Shown: positions 1-9,300 of the stretch, piece by piece
Layout of the letters: each line of letters opens with the position of its first letter
Position numbering within the stretch: position 1 is the stretch's first letter
DNA from: Tricholoma matsutake
Taxonomy: Eukaryota; Basidiomycota; Agaricomycetes; Agaricales; Tricholomataceae
Reading direction: 5' to 3'
Length of the DNA: 64,000 nucleotides
NCBI GenBank assembly: GCA_026075535.2
Contig: AP026548.1
Location: forward strand, 8,060,001-8,124,000
The notes under the pieces: model-generated
The model's input: only the letters and a program-made list of their open reading frames with translations
Databases searched by the model: none
What the model was told of the DNA's origin: nothing
Translations under genes and position numbers: made by a program

Positions 1-438
1 TCCCACATCCAGTGTGCAGAATCTGTTGGGTCATTCAGACCAGGCTCAAACCAACTGAGAGCTGATCCCTTAAGATAAGAAAGGATGAATATGATCTTTT
101 TCTCATCAGAGGAAAATATGTGCGGACGGTCGCAGAAATGAAGATTGCAGGAGACTAAGAAGTCTCTAAGTTTCTTCAGATTGGTGCCATCGAAAGTGTC
201 GGGGTCGCAAACTTTGATTTTCTCGGTCTTGGGTGTGTTATTCTGATGAAGGGTGCAGATACTCTCTGAGAGGTTGTAAAGGACATCTATGAACCTATCC
301 CCTGGGTCAGGGTTTTCCCCCGTGAGAGGTTGATCCTCAGGATCATTGGGATCGGGGTCACCCCCAGGGCCGTCAGGACCACTAGGGTCGTCGGGTCCGC
401 CGGGGGGTCCATTTTCTAGACCAGGATCTTCAGTTCAG
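1..438 (-). pseudogene. Ty3/Gypsy gag fragment, cut by the window edge
   Basis: The minus strand is open from about 438 down to base 1. It reads through a Pro/Gly/Asp-rich linker into a gag core with the motif PDTFDGT, then FLVSCNLHF, then SYLKGSALSWFEPGL. This order (a 'DPDTFDGTD' segment followed by a helix ending in ALxWFEP) is what I know from the retrotransposon gag domain of fungal Gypsy elements. There is no convincing start codon. TGA codons at the upstream end and an apparent frame change near 435-480 show that the copy is broken, and it abuts the Helitron fragment to its right. The downstream part (zinc knuckle, pol) lies outside the window. Family assignment is from motif memory. 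Confidence 0.75.
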
Positions 439-479
439 GCTGGTTGATGCCCCCTACGTACTCAAGGGGAGTTCTTGAT

Positions 480-1110
480 CAAAAACCTTCTGGGTTGCCG
501 GAAGGTTGCGGGGCAAGCTTCCATGCCTTGTATTTGCATGAGTCAGATCCACCAATCATCTCAGGGTTTTTCTGGAGTGGACAGTATCAAAAATAACATG
601 TGTCTTTAGAGGTGTTTTGGTCACATAATTAGAAACATACAGGAGCACGCCTTTGATGGCAGTCCCCGATCAAAGACTGGTGATATTGGTATTGCACCTG
701 AAAAGATAGTAAGTAAAGGTATTCAGCCATGACTCACGCTTCTTCATGTGAATGCCACCCATTTCAGGATCAACCTCAGACTCCTCATATGTTGGGTGAG
801 GGAATCTTGCCTTACATCTTCCCCATATGTTGTCAAGGCAACCCTTGAAGGACCTCAACTTATTCTGTTAGCCATCCTTGTTTCTATTTGTGGTACATTT
901 GTGAATGTTTGACCTTAGGATCACATCATCCACAGTGCATATAAACTGGTCCCACCATGTGCTCATAGCAGTGCAAGACTCACACCCTTTGCAATCAGGA
1001 GTTTTGCATAGGGGTGGTGGTGTTTCTGGCAGTGTCTCTGTTGGATCTAACAGGGCAAGTGACAATTTTGATAGTTTTACAGCTATAACTTATCTTCCAA
1101 TGAGTCAAAT
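480..1110 (-). pseudogene. Helitron helicase-like protein fragment
   Basis: A single minus-strand frame from about 1110 to 560, broken by stops at 868-870 and 670-672, reads motifs that match the Helitron_like_N region of Agaricomycete Helitron transposases: TPDCKGCESC, STWWDQFICTVDDVILRSN, KGCLDNIWGRCKARFP, EVDPEMGGIHMKK, RCNTNITSL, SGTAIKGVLLYVSNYVTK and TPLKTHVIFDTV. A frame change near 560 restores PEMIGGSDS, also a family motif. Only this internal segment is present; the Rep catalytic His/Tyr motifs and the C-terminal Pif1 helicase are absent, so it is a dead fragment. Neither the characteristic TC start nor the hairpin-CTRR end was found. The family call rests on motif memory and is fairly firm. 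Confidence 0.8.
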
Positions 1111-1740
1111 TTAGAAAGCCATGCAGTTTTAGATTCCCCCCAGAATATAGAATAGATTTGAGAGTGAAAATGGCAAGTTCTTATTTCTCACATCTTTGCC
1201 ATTTGTGAGCTTAATACATGTCAGAAAATAGTTTGAAGGCTTGGAAATGAATCATAGAGTGTATCAGTATGTTATGGAATAAGTAGTTAAATGTTCAATG
1301 TGATGTGGAATGGTTGTGGCCAGATATACTGTAAAATGCATTGATTTGAGGACTTGATCAACTTGAGTTTGACTCAAGTCTGACTTGAGTTTGACTCAAG
1401 TCTGACTTGAGTTCTCAGACATTTGCAATACTCCACATAAAAATGAAATTCAAGTTGTAGTAGATTAACACAATACTCTCCCACTTGTCTAAACAGTATT
1501 TTTACCATTGCCAACAGTGGAGGAGGCCTTGGAGTTGTTGAAATCAATGTGCTCACTGCATCAATCACTATCTGGCCATTGCTGGAACGAGTGTCGATGA
1601 CGCGCGTACACATTCTTTCTGCCACCTTCCTTCCCTCTTTCATCCACCCTCTCTTTTTCGACGCCACACCACCACCCTGTTAGCACCCATAACCACACAG
1701 GCCACCAAGCACAAAACAGAGGGCCCAAATGATGAACTGA
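1111..1740. other. no gene seen; repeat-bearing spacer
   Basis: No ORF here has recognisable motifs or splice structure. The two short minus-strand ORFs near 1374-1746 overlap each other and the 22-bp repeat and look accidental. The only structure seen is the palindromic tandem repeat at 1361-1413. Confidence 0.6.
1361..1413. repeat. 22-bp tandem repeat whose unit is a palindrome
   Basis: Two exact 22-bp copies (1361-1382 and 1383-1404) plus a 9-bp start of a third. Each unit holds the inverted repeat ACTTGAGT-TTG-ACTCAAGT, so each can fold into an 8-bp stem. Confidence 0.9.
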
Positions 1741-2610
1741 TGTCATCTGGGCCCTCAGATAAGTTTTTTTAGTTGACTTCTTTCTTTTAAACTAACTAAA
1801 TGTTTTTCTTCATTTTTAGGTTCCTTCTTCTGGATAACAACATCACCCATCCACGAAACGACACACACAAACCCTATAGGAACCCCACACAAGCCCTGCG
1901 CTGCCACTGCAAGCCTCTGCTTGCAGGGCAGCAATGGGCATGTTTCTGGACCATGATGACCACATCCGATGCCATCCTATGCTGCTGCTGCGAGCCTCTG
2001 CTCACAGGGTGGCAATGGGCCCTTTCCTGGATGATGACGACCACACGAATGACAAGGATGACAAATGGCAGGGATGACAAACAACAGGGATGAGGAATGA
2101 TGGGGATGACAAATGACAGAACGATGTCCATCATTGTTCGGGCCCTATGTGAGTATTGATTCATTCCTTTCCTTTCCTTTTAACTAACTAATGGTTTTTT
2201 TCTTTGTTCTTAGGGTTTTACATATGTTGTAATGACACCATGCCCAAGCCCAGCACTCCATCCTGAGCCACCGCTGCGAGCCCCTGCTCGCAGGGTGGAT
2301 GGGAGGGTTTAATGATGACAAATGGCAGGGATGACAAGTGGTGGCAATGACCAAAGGCAGGGATGACAAACAGGGGCAATGACCAATGGCAGGGAAATGA
2401 ACAGGGGGGACGGCAAATGGAAGCGACGAACAGCGGCAAGAACACCAGAACCCTACCCTTGCTACAAATGCAAGAGGGTGGGGCTTTTTTTCTTTTTCTC
2501 TTTTTTTCTTTTTTTTTTGCTTGTTCTTGTTTTCTTTTTCATTTCATTGCTAAACCCCACCGCTGCAAGCACCTGCTGGCAGGGTGTGAAATTTTAGTGT
2601 TGCCATGGCT
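1740..2610. repeat. degenerate tandem units with GC-rich palindromes and simple repeats
   Basis: Two related blocks start near 1770 and 2165. Each begins with a pyrimidine-rich stretch followed by TTAACTAACTAA, then a TTTTTCTT tract and TTAGG(G)TT, which resembles an intron branch point and acceptor. They continue into a GC-rich motif, roughly GCTGCGAGCCCCTGCTCGCAGGGTGG, seen four times (about 1899, 1987, 2269 and 2563). Between them lie GGCAGGGATGACAAA-type minisatellite copies (2053-2120 and 2320-2400). I see no coding sequence. It could be a non-autonomous element or a decayed tandem duplication. Confidence 0.5.
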
Positions 2611-2860
2611 CGAGCCACATTTTTTGCTATCTTGGGAAATAAATTATGTAAAATCACTAAAATATTTGAGCTAGATCCCATCAAAAGCCGAGGGGTCTCC
2701 TGCCAACTCTAAGCCACCGGAATATCTCAGGAACCGCTTCTCTGATCGCTTAGAGTTGGCAGGAGACCCCTGGGCTTTTGATGTGATCTAGCTCCTCAAA
2801 TATTTTAGTGGTTTTATGCCCAAGATAGCAAAAAATGCGGCTCGAACCATGGCAACACTA
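2595..2860. mobile_element. fold-back (MITE-like) element, 266 bp
   Basis: The left arm (2595-2714) and right arm (2748-2860) are near-complementary over more than 110 bp, with a 33-bp loop (2715-2747). Paired landmarks are TAGTGTTGCCATGG with CCATGGCAACACTA at the ends, and GCCAACTCTAAGC with GCTTAGAGTTGGC next to the loop. The left arm carries a short extra stretch near 2640-2655. There is no coding capacity. A clear target-site duplication was not found, so the transposon superfamily cannot be named. Confidence 0.75.
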
Positions 2861-2889
2861 GTGTGAATGTAAATAATTTTATCTACTAT

Positions 2890-3025
2890 AAAATACAATT
2901 TAGACACGAAAACCAGTTGAAACCGGTCTAAACCGGTAGACCAAACTGATTGGTACTGGTCCTAATTGGTTTGGTTATGGTCCAACTAACTTAGTGTACT
3001 GGTCTAGACCGGTTAACCCTCTTAG
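2890..3025. repeat. imperfect repeats of an AACCGGTCTAAACCGGT motif
   Basis: Copies of ACCGGT / GGTCTAGACCGGTT and their half-sites recur in both orientations, forming overlapping imperfect palindromes. No ORF. Probably part of a decayed element. Confidence 0.5.
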
Positions 3026-3460
3026 AAGTTGAAAAACTGGACCAAACCAAACCTTAAAATACTAGGGACAATGACAGTGCTATGGGTGGCATGAGAGACA
3101 AGGACACCACACCTGGTAGTACAAGGGGTGGTGACACCATGACTTACAGGATAAGCAGGGAAGCAGGGATGAGCAGCAGGGATGCTGGGATGAGGCCTGC
3201 ATGTTCTGTGTGGGAAGGGAAGATATAAAGAGAGATTCCAGATTGATAATGGAATTGTACACACCATCCAACAGGGGCACCAACACAGACATGCTGCAAG
3301 AGTCACAATCCGTCCCAGAAAAGATGTGGAGCTGAACATCAGGCTGGATTCTGCAACATGGGTGCAATGGAGATGGCACCAACATGCAGAGAGACGATGC
3401 GAGAATGGGCTAGAAAGAGAAGGGGTCAAGAGCATTATAAAGTGACAAATTTAAGATAGG
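3026..3460. other. no supported gene
   Basis: A 137-codon minus-strand ORF (3022-3435) is open here, but its product is Cys/Ser/His-rich without recognisable motifs, and its opposite frames are equally uninformative. Confidence 0.5.
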
Positions 3461-3741
3461 AAGGCATACATGAGTTTGACAAGGCACAAATTGCACAAAA
3501 GGAGCAATATATTCAGGAGCTACCACAAGTCTGGGGAAGAAAGTTACATGTGAACAGTCAGTACATGGGATGGGTTACTCATGGAAATGGTGGAGCTTCC
3601 AGGGTGCCACCAGCTGATAACACCTTTGAAAATGCAATAAAAGCTATGAGAAAGGCAGGTTTCCACATCAATGGGGAGGCGCAATACAAGACGACATGGC
3701 TGGGACAAATGGTTGAAGTCGCACAATCAATCACAAATTGA
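3461..3741 (+). pseudogene. unrecognised protein fragment (transposon-associated?)
   Basis: In frame with the ORF at 3550-3741, the reading is open from about 3462 and gives a protein-like segment: an acidic/Gln-rich helix, then WGRKLHVN, YMGWVTHGNGG, VPPADNTFENAIKAMRKAG and a C-terminal WLGQMVEVAQ helix before a natural-looking stop. Composition and spacing look like real coding sequence, unlike the surroundings. No start codon is present, and a TAG lies just upstream (about 3455). I do not recognise the family. It could be the C-terminus of a transposon accessory protein related to the Harbinger remnant downstream, but nothing in the sequence proves this. Confidence 0.35.
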
Positions 3742-4757
3742 TCTGAATTGATCATGACACAACATGCCATCACATCAGCTTTCTGTGCACTCCCATCACG
3801 AACGTTTTCCCACCTTTCCTTTAAACTGGGATATAGACCTCATTCTCAATACTGAGAACTTGGAACTTAAATCCATCAGGCAAATTTGAAGCACTTTGGG
3901 GCTCATTCAATAGGTAGCTCTGCCTCAACTCGGAGACTGAAAGAAACTGTTTTAATTGACATCTTTCAGATATTATAGATGGTATCATTCAAATCAGTCT
4001 ACAGCTATGTCAGTAAAATAATTACTTATGATTTTCCCATGCCAGTCTTCAAGCTTCAAGTTTTGATTCTATTCTTAGCAGACCCCTCTCCAAACTACTC
4101 ATACTCATATACCCTGGGCTGTCCACTGTTATGAGGGGCCCGACTGTACTCACCATTAAGATGTGTTCGACTTGAGTTTATGATGCTCACCCGCAGATGA
4201 CTCATTGAGATGGCAGCACAGCAAGACTCACTGATGAAAACATTAACTTACTAGTTATTACAGGGTGGTCGGCAATGGAAATATATTTCTCTTCTCACAA
4301 TATTCCATTTGGAACTCATGATGAAATCTGTCAGATATTGAGAAATTTTGATGTGCAACATAGGATTATGATGTGTGGCATAGGCTCAAGATTGCTGCCT
4401 CTCAAGCTGCATTCAGTGATCTTCTAGCCTAGGATCAAGATATATGCAGTAAAATTCTTGCATCCTGCATGGCAAAGGCTCAATACTGGTCAGCTGTGAC
4501 ACTTCTTGTGATACAGTGCAGCTTGTGATAAGCTCAAGTTTGAAGGCGGAGAGCCATATCATATTCTTTGTAGTCAGAATTTAGCTTATAAGAACTCTAG
4601 AATATCCATGATACCATTAGTTCCCTCCTTGGTCTTACTGCACTGCATATCATGAATCAGGACTGACAGAGACAACTCATCCAGATAGCTGCCATTGTCA
4701 TCATTCTTGTTGTACAAGCTACATTATGCTATGGTTCCCCACAATTCAACAAAATTC
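3742..4757. other. no gene seen
   Basis: AT-rich sequence without an ORF over about 60 codons and without recognisable motifs on either strand. Confidence 0.6.
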
Positions 4758-5927
4758 TGTATCATACATCGGCACTTACTGGTGCCGCTTGGGTTGCAGA
4801 GCTCATGAGAGGCCACCCAGAGTGCATCTGCTGTGAACTTGGGGTCCACCTTCATGTCTTCAAGATATTAGTAGCATATACAATCATTCAAAGGGAGTCA
4901 TGCTTGAAGAGCAACTGGCAATCTTCCTGTACTGATGTACTATTGGTCTATCAATTTGTCATGTAGGGGAGTGGTTCCAGTGCTCTATTTCCAAGTATGT
5001 CTTCCGTTATCATACTATATCTATTGCTCACTAACATCATGCATTATCCCATCCAGATACTTTACAAAATCTTCTTGTCTGCACCATTCTACACCAATTC
5101 TGTCCATTTGCACAATATCAATGCCCCAGTCCCAGATTACATCAAAAATGAGCCAAAGTTCTACCCATTTTTTCAGGGTGCCATCAGTGCATTAGATGGG
5201 ACCCATTTTGACTGTTCAGGCCCTCCAGAACAACAGGCAATCACTTGTGACTGTAAAGGGCACATAACACAGAATTGTCTAGCTGCCTGTGATTTTACAC
5301 ACAAGTTTGTGTATGTCTTTAGTGGGTGGGAGGGATTGATTACAGACTTGACTATGTTCAACAATGCTCGCATCACAGATTTGTATGTACCTACAGCCAG
5401 TGGTTGCTACTACCTTGCAGATGCAGGCTTTCCAAACTCCATCTCCCTCAGGCTTCCATATTGAGGTGTGTGTTACCACCTTCAAGAATGGAATCGTGCT
5501 GAGCTTTGGTGCTGTATATTTTCTAATGCTCTCTATGATATTATTCATGGTAGTCCAGCCAATCCACAGGAGCTCTTCAATCTCTGGCATGCTTCAGCAC
5601 ATAATATTGTTGAGTGCATGTTTGGTATCTTGGAGAACCATTTTGCAATCCTGAGGGGCAATCCTAACCTAGATGTGGATACACAAGCAATGATTGCGCC
5701 AGCACTGGCAGCAATTCACAATGTTATTCGAGATTATGATGATGAGAAGCTAGAGGAGCTTCTTCAACAAGCCCCTGATGCTGATGTAGAGCCAAGCCAC
5801 CAGAAATTTAGCCCAAGGACCTGCCAGGACTGCAGAGTGACACAAAGCAGACACCAAAAGAGATGAGATTGCCAACAACATGTGGCTACAGTATAAAGCT
5901 GAAGTTAGAAGAAGGGGTATTGAGTGA
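4758..5927 (+). pseudogene. PIF/Harbinger (DDE_Tnp_4) transposase remnant
   Basis: From 4758 the plus strand reads a Harbinger N-terminal motif (LTGAAWVAELMRGHPECICCELGVH) with frame breaks, followed near 4995-5866 by the nuclease in one frame. The catalytic residues are all visible: first Asp in SALDGTHFDC, second Asp in YYLADAGFPN, and the Glu in NIVECMFGILE. A TGA at 5462-5464 interrupts the frame where relatives have Arg (PY-R-GV), consistent with CGA to TGA. Near 5840 another frame change leads into the C-terminal helix DEIANNMWLQYKAEVRRRG, ending at TGA 5925-5927. The Copia element lies 101 bp further on. The copy is not functional. Confidence 0.85.
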
Positions 5928-5995
5928 ATACATATGATTTTACATACACATATAAAGAAACAACAATGTTCGTTTAGGAGATACAATGATGAATA

Positions 5996-6028
5996 TCAAA
6001 CCATCGCCAGTACATCAATGCTCACAGG
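5996..6028 (-). pseudogene. C-terminal end of the ORF split by the Copia insertion
   Basis: If the Copia element and one TSD copy are removed, the minus-strand ORF at 11786-11949 continues without shift through this segment for about ten more codons and ends at TGA (5996-5998). Confidence 0.5.
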
Positions 6029-6333
6029 TGTTGGAGCAGACTATATACGCTGCACAGGGGAAGAGACTACACGTTCCTTACAACCTACCTGGGGTTTAGT
6101 TAGACTTACAGCTAGGGTTAGCAGAGGTAAGAACACTGTATTCCTACTACGGTACAGGTTCTCCTTATATACATAATATTAAGGATGTCACATGACTCGG
6201 GAATGTGTTTACCGCATGTATGCGCAGTAAGCGCAGTAACATGCGTATGCTGCATGTATCGCCTCATGTATACATGTGTATGCTGCATGTATTGCCTCAT
6301 GTATACAGCATGCATCAGGGATTAATTTCAACA
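6029..6333 (-). repeat. Copia 3' LTR
   Basis: 305 bp, TG...CA. It contains two tandem copies of a 33-bp unit (starting at 6246 and 6279) rich in CATGTATACA. It differs from the other LTR at one CG/CA site and one CG/TG site. Confidence 0.97.
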
Positions 6334-6345
6334 CCCCCCCTCAAA
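6334..6345 (-). other. Copia polypurine tract
   Basis: On the coding strand this reads TTTGAGGGGGGG and directly touches the 3' LTR, the expected plus-strand primer position. Confidence 0.9.
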
Positions 6346-6365
6346 CTGTACAGCGCTCTAAGCAG

Positions 6366-9300
6366 CTAAGTTTGAATCTCGAAAGTAATTCCGAGAGAGT
6401 CTCTAAATTTCCTGAATAGGACGGCGCCAAGGTTCTTTGTGAACATGTCAGCCGGATTATCACTTCCAGGAATGAAAACGACTGTGACTTTGTCATTTTC
6501 TATGCATTCGCGGGTGTAGTGGTAGCGAATGTCTATATGTTTGGTCCTTCTTTCCTGAACTGGATTTGATCCAATAAAGATGGATCCTTGATTATCAGCG
6601 CAGATTGGTATGCGCTTCAGTGTATATCCAAGTTCCTGGAATAAGGACTCTATCCACACTATCTGCCGACAAGTGTCGGAGAGAGCCATGTATTCGGCTT
6701 CTGTGGATGACAGTGCTACAGTTTTTTGTAAACGGGACTGCCAGCACACAATGCCACTTGCCAGAGTAGCAAAGTAACCCGTTGTAGATCGGCGCTTGAC
6801 TGTGTCAGCTGCCCAATCAGAATCTGTGAAGGCCTGTAGCCCCTCGGATTTCTCTCCATCATAGACCATACTGTACTTCTGGGTTCCCACCAGATAGCGC
6901 ATTATGTACATCGCTTTGTCTAGATGTTCTTGGCTAGGATTAGCCGAGAATTGCGACATCTTGATTACCGCGTAAGCGATATCAGGTCGCGTTCCGAGCA
7001 TCAGATACAATAAAGATCCGATCACAGACTGATATTTTGATCTAAGCGCCGCGTTTGGCGTCGCTGTGTTCTCCGACGGTTTGTAGCCAGTCGGGAGCGG
7101 AGTGGGGGTAATCTTGGCATTTGTCATCTCGAACCTCTCAAGCACTTTGGCGAGATATTCTGTTTGATCAAGTTTGACTTTTGTAGCGGTCTGGGTGACG
7201 CGCATGCCTAAGAATTCCGTGACTTTTTCAGTACTACGGCACTCCCAATGCTTTAGACAAGCATTCTTCTTTTCATCCACAAGTTTCTTGTTCTTGCCCA
7301 TGAACAAGCCATCATCAACATAGACTAGCGCAATAACGATGCTGCCTGTCTTAGGATCCTTGTGTATGAAGATGCCGGCATCGGAGCTGGCGCGCACGAA
7401 CCCAATGGTGCGCATAAATGCCTCTAGCTCTCTCCACCATGCTAGTGAAGCCTGTTTAAGGCCATACAATGCTCGGCATAAGCGCATTACTTTGCGCTCT
7501 TTACCCTCGAGTCTGAAACCCTCGGGTTGATCCATATAGATCTCCTCATCAAGTTTGCCGTATAAAAATGCGGTTTTTACATCTAGACCGGTCATATACA
7601 TGCCTTCTAGAGACGCAAGGGCAAACATGAGGCGTACGGTCTCGTAGCGGACTACTGGTGAGAAAATCTCATCAAAGTCAACGCCTTCGACTTGTGAAAA
7701 GCCTTTGGCCACGAGTCTGGCTCGTTTTCTTCCGTCCGATTTCACGGAGAAAACCCATCTATTTTTGATCGTTTTTCGATCATGTGGAAGATCGACGATG
7801 TCATAGACTTGTCGCTTGCGAAGAGCCTCTAACTCTTCACGACAAGCCTGTTTCCACTCAAGTTGCTGCTGCCGGGGTAGGCGCGCAATATCGCGAAATT
7901 GGTTTGGAACTAGGCTTTTTCCGCTTGATGGTGTGACTGCTTTTGACAACAGCCAGCGGATAAGTTCATCTCCACCTTCCTTGGTTATCTTTTTAATATA
8001 ACCTGCTTCGTCCGGTTCCCCCATTGGGTGATCATGTTCTTGATTATTGGAATCGGGCACACTCTCGTGGGGTGCCGAACTCGGTCCAGCAACCGGTTCT
8101 TGCTGTTGAGGTCGTGGTCGTGTTCGGTTATGATCCGAATCTTGACCCACAGACTTCTTCCAATATCGATCACGCGCAATGTCTCTCTCTATGTCAGAGG
8201 GGAGTCGCTGTTCTCCATAGGTATTGCCGGGACGGTTTGGGATTTTCCTCTGCCTGCCTGATCGACGGGGCAATTGCTGCCATTCCTGTTGATCTTCACG
8301 TCTTGGACAAAAGTCCTCAGTGTTAACTGGAGGCGGCGGAGGAGGAGCGTTAGTCGCATCGTCATGCACCTTTTGCTCGCTTGGTAAATCATCATCATCA
8401 TCTTCTGATGATGGAGGAAGGGGCGGATTTTGTGGCGGTATAGGGTCATCGCCATCCATTCCAGATGAGTGGTCGTCATCTTCTGGTTCTGGTGGAAAAT
8501 CACCAAGGTCTGTCTTGGCAGGAGTTTTAGCTCCGGGACAGCATGGGAACATCGTTTCATCAAATAGTGCCGTAGCACCAATGAATATTGCGCCGTTTCG
8601 TCGCATGAAACGATATGCTTTAATGCCATCTTCTACTCCAAGGTACGTCATTAGCTCCGATCGAGGAGACAATGTTGTTGGACGTTTTTCCTTTGGTAGA
8701 TAGACATAAGCACCGCAACCGAAGACCTTCAGATTGTTTAGATCTGGGCGGACCTTTGTCAGGTCCTCGAAAGGTGTCAGCCATTTCAGGCGCCTTATTG
8801 GGGTTCGGTTGTATAAATGTGTTGCATGTTCTATGCAAAATTCCCACCATGATTGTGGTAGACAAGCGGTGAATCGCAGGGTTTGCGACTTTTCCATTAT
8901 TGTCCTTATGGCGCGCTCTGCGCGCCCGTTCTGTTGATGAACGTGGGGTGCAGACATCTCTATTTTGATGCCTAAATCCTTGAGCTGTTTTTGTAGCTCA
9001 CGATCCTTGAACTCCCCCCCTGGATCGACACGCCAGCGCTTGATTGTAGCGCCATATTGGGTCTTAGCCATCGCTTGAAATTGTCTAATCGCTGCAGCAG
9101 CGTCAGATTTCTTTCTAAGGCATTGGACCCAAATATGTGACGTTTTGTCATCCAGAAATACAATGAAGTATTTATGTTTGTGGTACGATAGTACCGGGAG
9201 TTCCTTTAGGTCGGAATGTATTAATTCAAAGGATTTGTCAGCTCGTGAGTCTGACTCGGGAAAAGATTTTGAGGTCATTTTCCCTTCTGCACACCCTGGA

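Noticed and set aside
3022..3435. 137-codon minus-strand ORF
   Set aside because: Cys/Ser/His-rich without motifs, between repeats; no splice partners; likely chance.
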